64,000 bases of DNA. It comes from Christiangramia portivictoriae DSM 23547 (GTDB lineage Bacteria; Bacteroidota; Bacteroidia; Flavobacteriales; Flavobacteriaceae). Location of the stretch: positions 453,670-517,669 of the forward strand of contig NZ_KE383972.1 of the NCBI RefSeq assembly GCF_000423045.1, in the 5' to 3' direction. Below, piece by piece: positions 8,860 to 16,942 of this stretch; the stretch's first letter is position 1; every line of letters begins with the position of its first letter. The notes beneath the pieces were generated by a model that saw nothing but the letters and a program-made list of their open reading frames with translations, was not told where the DNA came from and did no database searches. The translations under genes and the position numbers were made by a program.

Positions 8860-10050
8860 TTACTTTGATTTGAGAACAGAAAAGAGACCGTAAAACAGAA
8901 TCCAGATGATAGCGGCACTAAGGCTGGCCAGGGTGATACTTCCCGCAATATACTGGGTTAGTCCTAAAAAAAGATCCTGGCCAGAATTGAAATTTTCCAG
9001 GTTCAATTGCCAGTCTAAACCTTTACCTAGAATAAAACTTCCCATCTGGTAACTCAGGTAGAGAAGAATTGGAATAAAAGGCGGTATGCTTATATTACTA
9101 AATAAAAAGGCTATAGGCTTATTTAATCCTAAAAGCGCTGCTAGGGTAAACACAAGTAACGTATGTAATCCCCAAAATGGTGAGATACCCACAAATATTC
9201 CCAAAGCAATAGCAGCAGCCTTTCTTTTTGGGGAGTCCTGGTTTCGTAATATATCCTCTTTGAAAAATTTGCTTATTCCTTTTTGCTTAAACTCTTTATA
9301 TTTATTCCTCGGATGTATGTAAAAAAAACTGACTAGTACGAAATACATATACAGCAATACAATGCGTACAATATCCCAGAATGGCCGGAAATGAGTTACC
9401 CGCTCATAAGGATCATAATGCACTTTAATGGGAATATTCTTCACTTCCACCTTTTTCCATGCCGACTTCACCAGAACCTCGATCTCCAGTTCAAATTTCC
9501 AGGTGATCAATTTCAGAGAGTTTACGAGCGAAACCGGGTACAGTCGATAACCGCTTTGAGTATCCTTTAATTCCTGAGTGGTGACCACCAGGTACCAGAA
9601 GCTGGAAAATCGATTACCTTTGCTGCTTTGTCCTGGAATACCTGCCTGCGCCATATTTCGATCGCCTACCAGTAATAGTTCTGGGTCTCCAGGTTGTCGT
9701 TTTTCAAGTTCTAACAGGAATTTCTCCAGGTCGGCAGGGTAATGCTGCCCATCTGAATCTATGGTAATGGCATAATCATATCCAAGCTCAGCTGCTTTTT
9801 TGAAACCGCTTTTAAGAGCAATTCCCTTTCCCCTGTTTATCGTATGTTCAACAATGTTAGCCAGTTGAAATTGTTGAAGGATCTCATGGGTAGTATCGGT
9901 GGATCCATCGTTAATAATAATGATGTTACTGGTATAAGTAGCAAGTTCAATTAAAAAAGCATGAAGCGAATGATCATTGTTGTAAGTAGGAACAATTACA
10001 CAACATTTTTGCGCATCAAAACGCTCTTGAAGAATAGGCAGTGTACCCAA
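8860..10050 (-). CDS. Family 2 glycosyltransferase fused to DUF2062
   Basis: A 396-residue two-part protein. Residues 1-240 are a GT-A family 2 glycosyltransferase with VPTYNN, INDGSTD and the metal-binding region TIDSDGQHY, most like dolichyl-phosphate-mannose-synthase-type enzymes. A hydrophobic helix follows (YMYFVLVSFFYIHP), then from about residue 280 a DUF2062 domain with IALGIFVGISPFWGLHTLLV and the Pro-rich SNISIPPFIP segment. Aryl-polyene and flexirubin clusters commonly carry a GT2-type gene, thought to help attach the pigment to its lipid or sugar anchor. It is 63 bases downstream of the dehydratase gene and 7 bases upstream of the exporter gene. Confidence 0.87.
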   Translation of the reverse strand: MGTLPILQERFDAQKCCVIVPTYNNDHSLHAFLIELATYTSNIIIINDGSTDTTHEILQQFQLANIVEHTINRGKGIALKSGFKKAAELGYDYAITIDSDGQHYPADLEKFLLELEKRQPGDPELLLVGDRNMAQAGIPGQSSKGNRFSSFWYLVVTTQELKDTQSGYRLYPVSLVNSLKLITWKFELEIEVLVKSAWKKVEVKNIPIKVHYDPYERVTHFRPFWDIVRIVLLYMYFVLVSFFYIHPRNKYKEFKQKGISKFFKEDILRNQDSPKRKAAAIALGIFVGISPFWGLHTLLVFTLAALLGLNKPIAFLFSNISIPPFIPILLYLSYQMGSFILGKGLDWQLNLENFNSGQDLFLGLTQYIAGSITLASLSAAIIWILFYGLFSVLKSK

Positions 10051-10113
10051 TTTATTGGCTTTGGTACAAAAATATCATTTATATAAAGAGTATTTGTCTG
10101 CTCCCTAACAAAT

Positions 10114-10473
10114 TTAATTTACCTCGTAAAGCGCATTGATTTTTGTAAAGATCTTATCTTCACTTTTTGCAATCCCTTTAAGCTCGTAGTATTCACCTTT
10201 TTTTTCCAGATTGGATTCCAGAACAAGTTCATCGTTGTGCGTAGGATCAAAAACGGCGGTAAACTTTACATTACTGGCTCTTTTAAGACTAAGTTTTTCT
10301 TCTGAAATTCTTTCGGCTTCCTCCTTGAACAACTGCATAAGCACCACGCCCGGGGTCACTGGTCTACCCGGAAAATGACCTTTATAAATTTCGTGTGCTG
10401 CGTTTACTTTCAAACTTGTTTGTATGATGTCACCATCTTGAACAGAATCGACGACTGTATATAAATTTTTCAA
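10114..10473 (-). CDS. Small hotdog-fold 3-hydroxyacyl-ACP dehydratase
   Basis: A 119-residue FabZ/FabA-like hotdog protein. The signature HFPGRPVTPGVVLMQLF (residues 33-49) carries the catalytic-type H33. The second catalytic acid of FabZ, found on the central helix after this motif, may be E53 or E54 in LFKEEAERI, so activity is likely but not certain. In aryl-polyene systems two unlike hotdog proteins act together as the dehydratase, and the second candidate here lies at 16491. It would remove water from the 3-hydroxyacyl chain after ketoreduction, building the conjugated double bonds. It lies 6 bases downstream of the LolA-like gene. Confidence 0.83.
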   Translation of the reverse strand: MKNLYTVVDSVQDGDIIQTSLKVNAAHEIYKGHFPGRPVTPGVVLMQLFKEEAERISEEKLSLKRASNVKFTAVFDPTHNDELVLESNLEKKGEYYELKGIAKSEDKIFTKINALYEVN

Positions 10474-10479
10474 AATCTA

Positions 10480-11109
10480 TTATTTATGTTGGAACACCGA
10501 AGCAGGTATGTTCTGATTGATTTTAAAATTACTCAATTTTATTTCGGTATAATCGCCTGATGGTTCTAAAAGCTTGACTTTTTCAATATATTTTTCAGCA
10601 TTAAAGAACACCCATATTTCAGAAAACATTTCAGCTAAATTCTCATCTTTTGGGATTAAACTTGCTTTGGTTATGGTTCCTTCTTTGGAAAAAGTTGTCC
10701 TGAAAAGGCTTTCCATTTCCAAAATACGACCATTAAAACTTCCGGAAACCAATTCACCCATTTTCGCGAAAATTTCGCTATGGCCTGTATTCATTTTTCT
10801 GGATTGCCCATCTTCAATAATATATAAACTTGCATCCTTAAATAACAGCTGGTAATCGTAGGGAGCAGTATAAGACCACTTCAGTTTTCCAGGGCTGGCA
10901 AACCATATATGACCACCGCTTTCTACCGTTTTTTCCATGGTTCTCATATACTTCAGCTGCCTGAAGTCTGCCTGGAGATTCTCAATGGTTTCAGCTTTAC
11001 TGGAAACCGATTCTTTAAAGTTTTTAGCTTCCGAAGTAGAAAAGGTCGCATTCTGAGCGAATAGCTGGCAGCTAAAAAGTATCACTATGAATTTAAGTAT
11101 ACGCATCAA
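10480..11109 (-). CDS. LolA-like outer-membrane lipoprotein carrier protein
   Basis: A 209-residue periplasmic protein. The signal peptide MRILKFIVILFSCQLFAQ is followed by a region with ENLQADFRQLKYM and GGHIWFASPGKLKWSYTAPYDY, which match the opening strands of the LolA half-barrel. LolA-like proteins are regular members of aryl-polyene and flexirubin clusters, next to MMPL exporters. They are thought to carry the lipophilic product or its anchor across the periplasm. The gene overlaps the deacetylase gene by 17 bases; the second Met is an equally possible start. It is unlikely to be the housekeeping LolA, given its cluster setting. Confidence 0.85.
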   Translation of the reverse strand: MMRILKFIVILFSCQLFAQNATFSTSEAKNFKESVSSKAETIENLQADFRQLKYMRTMEKTVESGGHIWFASPGKLKWSYTAPYDYQLLFKDASLYIIEDGQSRKMNTGHSEIFAKMGELVSGSFNGRILEMESLFRTTFSKEGTITKASLIPKDENLAEMFSEIWVFFNAEKYIEKVKLLEPSGDYTEIKLSNFKINQNIPASVFQHK

Positions 11110-11857
11110 TATCTAATAAATGATCTGGCCGGATAGCCGCTAAATTTTTCTGTCTCAGAAATACCAATAACTGTTCCAGTACTTCAACCGTTTGCGGAAT
11201 GTTATCGTGCAAAAGTATTAAATCTCCCTGATTTAGGTTCCTGGTAATACGATCATAAATTCTACCTGGTGAACTGGTAATCGCGTCATAAGGTCTTACA
11301 CTCCAGCCCACGGTGGTGTGACCGGTTGCCAAAATAGCCCTGGAAACCTTTGGATTAATCACACCAAAAGGCGGCCGAAACAGCCTTGTACTTAATCCAG
11401 ATACTTCAGTGGCAATACGATCGCATTGCTGAATTTCAGCAATAATCGCGCGTGTGGATAGAAAACCGAATTTTCGCGTATGGGAATATGTATGATTTCC
11501 AACAACATGCCCTCTTTTAATGATTTCACGGTAGATTTCGGGATGCTGCTTAATGTTCTTACCAATACAGAAAAATAAAGCTTTTACCTCATAAGCATCA
11601 AGAACATCCAGGATCTTCAGGGTATTGGGATGTGGCCCGTCATCAAAACTAAGTCCTATACCCTGCTTCCCTCCGCCAGAATGGAGGGTATGCTGAAAAA
11701 AATTGGAACGGATATTCGTGGACAATATTAAAATGATGCACACATAAATGACCACCACCACTAACACGAACCATCCCGACCAGTAATCGTTTAGAGCTCC
11801 CAGAACACTGCCAAGAAGCACGAAGCTAAAGATGGTTCGAAGAATTTTATATTTCAA
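11093..11857 (-). CDS. Polysaccharide deacetylase (NodB-homology, CE4) membrane protein
   Basis: A 254-residue protein with two N-terminal hydrophobic helices (about 7-22 and 28-46) and a NodB-homology domain. All CE4 motifs are present: LSFDDGPHPNT with D72 and metal ligand D73, GNHTYSH with ligands H122 and H126, RPPFG with R161, and LLHDN with catalytic-type H217. It should be an active metal-dependent amide hydrolase removing N-acetyl groups from a sugar. The location in the cluster suggests it trims the sugar or lipid part that anchors the pigment; that is inference. It overlaps the ketosynthase-like gene upstream by 4 bases (ATGA). Confidence 0.88.
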   Translation of the reverse strand: MKYKILRTIFSFVLLGSVLGALNDYWSGWFVLVVVVIYVCIILILSTNIRSNFFQHTLHSGGGKQGIGLSFDDGPHPNTLKILDVLDAYEVKALFFCIGKNIKQHPEIYREIIKRGHVVGNHTYSHTRKFGFLSTRAIIAEIQQCDRIATEVSGLSTRLFRPPFGVINPKVSRAILATGHTTVGWSVRPYDAITSSPGRIYDRITRNLNQGDLILLHDNIPQTVEVLEQLLVFLRQKNLAAIRPDHLLDIDAYT

Positions 11858-12915
11858 GGTCTTTCCAGTAAGATGAATCCGTGATTTCTACCAAGATATT
11901 GGTTATAAATTAGAATTCGTCTGAATTTTGAAGCCGACTTTGAGTTTGCCCTAAATTTCTTCGGAATCTTTTGGTGCTGAAGTACAGAAACTGCAAGTGC
12001 GCAACCAATTGCCGATATGGAATTGTTCTCCCCTGTAAGCGATTTATAATTTAGCTGTAGAATATTATTGAAAATACCCTGCTGAAGAATCTGATAATAA
12101 TCGTCAAACCTGTGATCGCCATTATTCCCAAGCACCACGGCATCCATCTGTTCAGGTTTTAAATCGAATTCAGAAAGAAACTCGACTACTTTTTCTTCAA
12201 TTTCAGAAGATTGAATCTCATTTATAATTTTTGAGCCAACACAATTTGCCAGTGATCTTGGTGTTTTTTCCCGGGAAATACTGAAGAATGCTGCACTTTC
12301 AGAAATAATACTTCCAGGGGAACTGCTGGGAAATAGCTCTTTATTTAGGATAGTCTCTGCCTTGATCTGCCCGTCAAGTTTTTGGAACCCGGTAAATTTT
12401 TCTGAAGTTTCATCCACTGCTCCAATTAATACATTTTGAATATCCTCATCCAGTTCGAGTTGCATTTGAGCATCCAGAAGGCAACTTTCAAAGCTCACTG
12501 AATTCTGAGTATAAGTCATGTTATATCCATTGCATTTCAGAAAAAGTGCGATCTGCCCGCTAACCGTGTTATGAGTAGACTGTATAAAAGATGTTGGTGT
12601 AAGCAACTGCTCCTTGCTTTCTTCTATCTGCTGCATAAACTTTTCGGTATCCTGCATACAACCCTGTCCGGTGCCTACCAGGATCGCATCAGGACATTCC
12701 AAACCAGATCTGGAAAGCGACTTTACAGCAGTATAAATCCCCATTTTTACCGCTTTGGACATTCTGCGCAATAACATAGGTTTGATTAGTTCCCTATATG
12801 GGCGAACAACGGCTGAGAGTATATTTCCCTGGATATCTATGATTTCTGCAGAAGTAAGAAAGTCATCTGGCTGCGCAGAAATATTAGACATGCCATTAAT
12901 GTACATACTACTCAT
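11854..12915 (-). CDS. Ketosynthase-like protein lacking the active-site Cys (chain-length-factor type)
   Basis: A 353-residue thiolase-fold protein related to beta-ketoacyl-ACP synthases. GTGQGCMQDTE (residues 81-91) and the segment TPTSFIQSTHNTVSGQIAL (107-125) match the KAS II N-terminal lobe. Where active synthases read TACSSS, this protein reads SVSFESCLLDA (139-149): F142 aligns with the catalytic Cys, and C145 is three residues later. The C-terminal half is short and has no clear His motifs. It is most likely a partner subunit like the chain-length factor of type II systems, paired with the synthase encoded just upstream. It overlaps that gene by 8 bases (ATGAGTAG). Confidence 0.75.
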   Translation of the reverse strand: MSSMYINGMSNISAQPDDFLTSAEIIDIQGNILSAVVRPYRELIKPMLLRRMSKAVKMGIYTAVKSLSRSGLECPDAILVGTGQGCMQDTEKFMQQIEESKEQLLTPTSFIQSTHNTVSGQIALFLKCNGYNMTYTQNSVSFESCLLDAQMQLELDEDIQNVLIGAVDETSEKFTGFQKLDGQIKAETILNKELFPSSSPGSIISESAAFFSISREKTPRSLANCVGSKIINEIQSSEIEEKVVEFLSEFDLKPEQMDAVVLGNNGDHRFDDYYQILQQGIFNNILQLNYKSLTGENNSISAIGCALAVSVLQHQKIPKKFRANSKSASKFRRILIYNQYLGRNHGFILLERP

Positions 12916-14086
12916 GTTTACTGAAAATTAATGAAGTACAGTTCCCTCCAAACCCGAAGGAATTTGACATTACATGGTCTACCTGATGTTTTCGATTCTC
13001 CCTGACAGGAATTAAACCATCTTCCATTATATTCTGATAATTGAGATTGGCAAAAACCTGCTGTTCCTGTATAGATAAGATCGAAAATATAGCCTCTACA
13101 GCTCCTGCAGCTCCCAGGGTATGCCCTGTAAATCCCTTGGTAGAACTAAACTTTGGAACAGTTTCCTTAAAAATACGTTTTAAAGCATTGGTTTCAGACA
13201 GGTCGTTGTTTTGCGTGCCCGTGCCATGAGCATTGATATAATCAATATTTTGCGCCTCCATATTTGCCATCTTCAAAGCTTTGTTCATGGCTTTAAAGGC
13301 TCCCTCTCCATCTTCTGAAGAAGCAGTCTGGTGAAACGCATCGTTGGCATTCCCGGCTCCGGAAATTTTTGCCAGAATTCTTTGATCGCTAGTCGCATCT
13401 TCGGCTTCCAGCAATAAATAGGCTGCCGCTTCCCCGAGATTGAGTCCGTTTCTATCCCTATCAAAAGGCTTCGCCGGTTCATCGGACAGTATTCGAAGGG
13501 AATTGAAACCATTCAGCGTAAATTTTGTCAAACAGTCACTTCCTCCAACGATCACTTTACTGTACCTGCCCGACTGAATTAACCTGGCTCCGGTCATGAT
13601 CGCATTTGCAGAAGACGAACAAGCGGTACTAATAGTGGTGACCAGTCCCTGGATGCCGAAATATTCTGCGATCTTTTGCGTAGTATAACCGGGATGTTGC
13701 GCCTGTATATATGGTCTTAGAGCTGCTTTCTCATCGAAAAGATCAAAATACTGCTCGGTTTTATCGATGCCACCAACACTGGTGCCAGAAACGAAAGCGG
13801 TATTTGCATTATCAGCCAGTTTTCCAGAATTTTCGAAAATTTCAGTGATTGCTTTGATACCGAGTAATGATGCACGGGTAATACCCAGGCTTGCAGTAAG
13901 TTTTAATTCCTCCAGTAATTCGGCATCGGTAATTTTGATCTCTCCAACCGGGAACTGGTGACCTGTTTGCAGAATATCAGGTTTTGACAACCCGTCTGAA
14001 TTGTTTTGTAAAGATTGAAGATTAGCCGTTACGCTCGAACCAATGGCAGAAACTATGCCCATCCCGGTAACGACAACAGTTTTCAT
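12908..14086 (-). CDS. Beta-ketoacyl-ACP synthase (KAS II type), catalytic
   Basis: A 392-residue FabF-like condensing enzyme with a full Cys-His-His triad: C156 in STACSSSAN, H287 in NAHGTGTQNND and H322 in KGFTGHTLGAAGA. The C-terminal FGFGG motif is also present (NSFGFGGNC). It would add malonyl-derived two-carbon units to the aryl starter on the carrier protein. It sits 3 bases after the acyl carrier protein gene and overlaps the Cys-less partner gene, matching the ketosynthase plus chain-length-factor pairs of aryl-polyene synthases. Length and motifs are normal, so activity is expected. Confidence 0.92.
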   Translation of the reverse strand: MKTVVVTGMGIVSAIGSSVTANLQSLQNNSDGLSKPDILQTGHQFPVGEIKITDAELLEELKLTASLGITRASLLGIKAITEIFENSGKLADNANTAFVSGTSVGGIDKTEQYFDLFDEKAALRPYIQAQHPGYTTQKIAEYFGIQGLVTTISTACSSSANAIMTGARLIQSGRYSKVIVGGSDCLTKFTLNGFNSLRILSDEPAKPFDRDRNGLNLGEAAAYLLLEAEDATSDQRILAKISGAGNANDAFHQTASSEDGEGAFKAMNKALKMANMEAQNIDYINAHGTGTQNNDLSETNALKRIFKETVPKFSSTKGFTGHTLGAAGAVEAIFSILSIQEQQVFANLNYQNIMEDGLIPVRENRKHQVDHVMSNSFGFGGNCTSLIFSKHE

Positions 14087-14089
14087 AGA

Positions 14090-14347
14090 TTATTTGGTAC
14101 GATGTTTTTCAATAAAATCGGCCATGGTATTAATTGAATTGAAAATCTGTTTCCCCTGGTTGGGGTCGGTTAATTTGATCCCATAATCTTTCTCCAGCAA
14201 AACAATCAATTCCAGGGCATCGATGCTGTCTAGCCCAAGTCCATCCCCAAAAAGGGCTTCGTTGTTTTCAATATCTGCAGGTTGCATATCCTCCAGATTT
14301 AGTTGTTCAATAATGCTTTCTTTAAGCTCAGTATGTAGGTCACTCAT
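14090..14347 (-). CDS. Acyl carrier protein of the pigment synthase
   Basis: An 85-residue acyl carrier protein. The phosphopantetheine attachment motif GLGLDSIDALEL places the modified serine at S41, in the form DSI rather than the more common DSL. The predicted four-helix, acidic sequence is typical. It is the only carrier protein found in the window, although E. coli-type aryl-polyene clusters have two. It would hold the coumaroyl starter and the growing polyene. Its start overlaps the stop of the half-ketosynthase gene by 8 bases (ATGAGTGA), implying translational coupling. Confidence 0.92.
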   Translation of the reverse strand: MSDLHTELKESIIEQLNLEDMQPADIENNEALFGDGLGLDSIDALELIVLLEKDYGIKLTDPNQGKQIFNSINTMADFIEKHRTK

Positions 14348-14942
14348 GTGTAGTAGCGTAGATTTTCAGCAGCTGTCCCCGTTGAGATTGCAGATCTTCA
14401 AGACCGGCGACATGCCACAAAAATACATCATATTCATTATTGTGCAAGTTTAGCCAGCCACAAAGCACATTTTCGCAGGCTGAATTTTTAAGCTGAATTT
14501 CAGCGTAATCCAGGATCAAAGCCGGATCAAATTTTTCGCTGATAAAAAATGCATTTTCAGACTGAATTTGATGTCTGATGCTTATTTCCCCCAGCACGAT
14601 ATTTGGCAATGTATAAACGAAAACTGAGGGTGAAGCAAAAGACTTCATGCTATCCTGAAAGCGTAGATCTGTATCCAGACTGGAACTGGAGTTTGAAAAA
14701 ATCAATCCGGTATTTTTCTCTATACTAACTTTTTCTGAAAGTAATTCAGCAGCGATCAATCCAGCCTTACTAAGACCATCCATCTTAAAGAACTTAGGAT
14801 AGGTGATTCCAAAGAATTTATAGGCATCACCGAGAAATTTAAATGGATCTATCTGTTTCTCTGTTTGAAACAATAAGCCTTCAGCAGCCGTGATGCTGTT
14901 ATTCTGAATTTTTATAAAGTCGATATGTTGATCTTTACTCAT
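14340..14942 (-). CDS. Half-length ketosynthase-like protein without catalytic residues
   Basis: A 200-residue protein that covers only the N-terminal lobe of the ketosynthase fold: GLIFSNSSSSLDTD (79-92) and the segment SFASPSVFVYTLPNIVLGEI (101-120) correspond to the KAS nucleotide-like strands and the dimer region. The place of the catalytic Cys is taken by SENAFFISEKF (128-138), with no Cys, and there is no C-terminal lobe and no His motif. Start ATG at 14942 overlaps the upstream synthase by 8 bases (ATGAGTAA); the longer reading frame to 15017 would overlap it by 83. It is probably structural or regulatory for the synthase complex. Such short forms recur in Bacteroidota pigment clusters as annotated 3-oxoacyl-ACP synthases. 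Confidence 0.72.
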   Translation of the reverse strand: MSKDQHIDFIKIQNNSITAAEGLLFQTEKQIDPFKFLGDAYKFFGITYPKFFKMDGLSKAGLIAAELLSEKVSIEKNTGLIFSNSSSSLDTDLRFQDSMKSFASPSVFVYTLPNIVLGEISIRHQIQSENAFFISEKFDPALILDYAEIQLKNSACENVLCGWLNLHNNEYDVFLWHVAGLEDLQSQRGQLLKIYATTHE

Positions 14943-16077
14943 GTGCTTCCGTTTTTTCAAACAGCATGGCAATATTACAGCCTCCAAATCCAGAAGCTGT
15001 TTTAAGAGCTGTACCAAGTTCTTTCTGCGAAACTTCCGTAGTAATATTTAAGGGTACAGAGGTACCCAGATTTTCGAAATTTTTCGAAATGAGCATTTCA
15101 TTATTTAGCATGCCATGTTTTAGCATGATGGATTCTATGAGAGCAGAAGCGCCCAAGGTATGACCCAAATAGCCTTTTAAGCTATGCAAGGGAACGTGAT
15201 CAAGCTGGGACCTGCTGAAAGCCAGTGCCTCCATTTCATCATTATACACAGTGGCGGTTCCATGGGCTGAAATAAAATCTATTTCTTCGGAAGAAATTCC
15301 GGTAAACAGCTTCAGCCTGCTAATTGCCTGATACAAGCCCTCTCCGTCTCTGCTCGGGCCAGAAATATGGTTTGCATCATTGGTTGTAACCGCATGTATG
15401 AATTCGATCTCTGTATCTTCAGAAGGTTTTGTGTCCAGATAAACGGCTGCAGCTGCTTCTCCCAGACTGATTCCGTTTCTTCGGGCGTCAAATGGTTTAC
15501 AGGCCAGTTCACTCATCGCCTGAAATGATTGAAAACCCGATAGCACAAAATCTGACACCAGATCTCCTGCTGCTACTATGGCACTATCAAATTTTCCATA
15601 TTTAATAAAATCTGCCGCGGTTTTAATGGCCAGGCCTCCAGATATACACGCATTGGAAACAACAATTGGTTTTTGCTGAAACTCGAAAAAGTCGGCAACT
15701 ACCTGTGCCATTTTCCAGAGTTCAACTCGTTCTTTTGTAAATGCATCTGAGTTCAGCAAGTCGATGTTCCCTTTGGTAGTGGCAATGACCAGGGCTGTAT
15801 GTTCAAAATCGATTGATTCTTTGATCACTACATCATTTATGGCAAGAATCAGCATTTTCTCCAGCTTGCTGTAATTTTTGCAATTACCTATAAGTGAGAA
15901 ACTATGATCAATAATGTCGTTGTCCAGAATCCCGGCGTAATACCCGGAAGGATATTTAGAAGTGGGTTTTTGCAGCTTCAAAGCTGATTGTTGCAATCGT
16001 ATTTGCTGTAGGTTCGTTCCCGAGCCAAAGCCCATAGGAGAAATTATACTATCAGATTTTAAAAAAACCTGTCGCAT
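14935..16077 (-). CDS. Second beta-ketoacyl-ACP synthase, catalytic
   Basis: A 380-residue KAS-type condensing enzyme with C144 in VSNACISGG, H272 in SAHGTATVYND and H306 in KGYLGHTLGAS, so the Cys-His-His triad is complete. The C-terminal GFGG motif reads SGFGGCN. It differs clearly from the synthase at 12908 (short N-terminus, ACISGG instead of ACSSSA). Aryl-polyene clusters normally hold two kinds of synthase, one of them needed for the first condensation on the bulky aryl starter. Its gene starts directly at the stop of the thioesterase gene and overlaps the half-ketosynthase gene. Confidence 0.9.
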   Translation of the reverse strand: MRQVFLKSDSIISPMGFGSGTNLQQIRLQQSALKLQKPTSKYPSGYYAGILDNDIIDHSFSLIGNCKNYSKLEKMLILAINDVVIKESIDFEHTALVIATTKGNIDLLNSDAFTKERVELWKMAQVVADFFEFQQKPIVVSNACISGGLAIKTAADFIKYGKFDSAIVAAGDLVSDFVLSGFQSFQAMSELACKPFDARRNGISLGEAAAAVYLDTKPSEDTEIEFIHAVTTNDANHISGPSRDGEGLYQAISRLKLFTGISSEEIDFISAHGTATVYNDEMEALAFSRSQLDHVPLHSLKGYLGHTLGASALIESIMLKHGMLNNEMLISKNFENLGTSVPLNITTEVSQKELGTALKTASGFGGCNIAMLFEKTEAHE

Positions 16078-16491
16078 TTACAAGTTCATTTTTGATTTCC
16101 AGGATTGATAAAATTCAGGATTGGTGAGCGATAGTTCATTATTTTGATCCAGGAACACCTGCACAGTTTTCCCGGTACATATCAATACATCTTCTTTAAA
16201 TATCCTGTAATTAAAGATCATTTTCGCGGCTGCAGCATTTTCAAAACTTGTTTCCACAACAAACTGGTCTCCATAGGCCAGAGGCTTTTTATGCTCACAA
16301 TTTGAAGAAACTATAGGGGTTGAGTAACCATATTTTTCAGCGTGCAGATAGGAAATGCCATGCGTATTGCAAAAATCTTCCCGGCCCTGTTCAAAATACC
16401 TGAGATAATTTCCGTGCCAGACGATCTTCAGGGGATCACATTCATGAAACTGCACTTTAAGCTTTGTGGTATGGGTTAATATGTTGGACAT
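16078..16491 (-). CDS. 4HBT-type hotdog acyl-CoA/ACP thioesterase
   Basis: A 137-residue single hotdog protein of the 4-hydroxybenzoyl-CoA thioesterase family. FHECDPLKIVWHGNYLRYFE (residues 15-34) is a clear 4HBT signature, with catalytic-type D19 and H26. It would hydrolyse an acyl thioester, either to release finished or stalled chains from the carrier protein or as an editing activity. Thioesterases of this type are present in known aryl-polyene clusters. It shares a base with the dehydratase gene upstream, and the next gene begins at once. Confidence 0.87.
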   Translation of the reverse strand: MSNILTHTTKLKVQFHECDPLKIVWHGNYLRYFEQGREDFCNTHGISYLHAEKYGYSTPIVSSNCEHKKPLAYGDQFVVETSFENAAAAKMIFNYRIFKEDVLICTGKTVQVFLDQNNELSLTNPEFYQSWKSKMNL

Positions 16492-16940
16492 TAATCGACC
16501 GTTACCGTTTTCATTTCGGAAATAGCGATTACCTCTCCCCTCTCATTTTCGGTTCGGGCAGAGACGGAAGTTACATTCATGATCTCGTGCAGAATCTCCA
16601 CATAAGTCATAATGCTTTCCCCTATCAAAGGCAGATCAAGTATCTCTACAGTTTTAATAACACCTATAAATCCAGTTTTAGGCTTCGAATTTCCGCTAAG
16701 GGATCCCTGATATCCACGATGAAGGGACATGCTTTGTGCCATGTGTTCGATCAAACCACTTTCCGATAATTTTCCATTATCAAGCATTAAGCTATCCTCC
16801 GGAATCGTAAAACCGGTGACTCCTGTTAAATTAGTGTATTCAAAAAGTGTGTCTACAAACACAAATGGTCTTTTTTGCGGAATAAGTTTTAGAATTTCTT
16901 CTTCTGAACGTATTGGATGATGTAATAAGTTTTCTGCCAT
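16491..16940 (-). CDS. FabZ/ApeP-like hotdog dehydratase
   Basis: A 149-residue hotdog protein resembling the larger dehydratase subunit of aryl-polyene synthases. The N-terminal LIPQKRPFVFVDTLFEY (19-35) aligns with the FabZ opening LLPHRYPFLLVD, with Gln in place of the His. The central helix reads SESGLIEHMAQSMSLHRGYQ, giving E and H candidates for catalysis. It lacks the HFPGxPVMPG signature, which the small hotdog protein at 10114 carries, so the two may form one active dehydratase. It overlaps the thioesterase gene by one base and is 2 bases downstream of the acyltransferase gene. Confidence 0.8.
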   Translation of the reverse strand: MAENLLHHPIRSEEEILKLIPQKRPFVFVDTLFEYTNLTGVTGFTIPEDSLMLDNGKLSESGLIEHMAQSMSLHRGYQGSLSGNSKPKTGFIGVIKTVEILDLPLIGESIMTYVEILHEIMNVTSVSARTENERGEVIAISEMKTVTVD

Positions 16941-16942
16941 AG

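Noticed and set aside
8853-8948. Longer start for the MMPL exporter
   Set aside because: It would overlap the glycosyltransferase gene by 89 bases; the ATG at 8852 starts right after its stop and precedes a normal first helix.
14943-15017. Longer start for the half-ketosynthase
   Set aside because: It would overlap the upstream synthase by 83 bases; the ATG at 14942 gives the same 8-base overlap seen at two other junctions.
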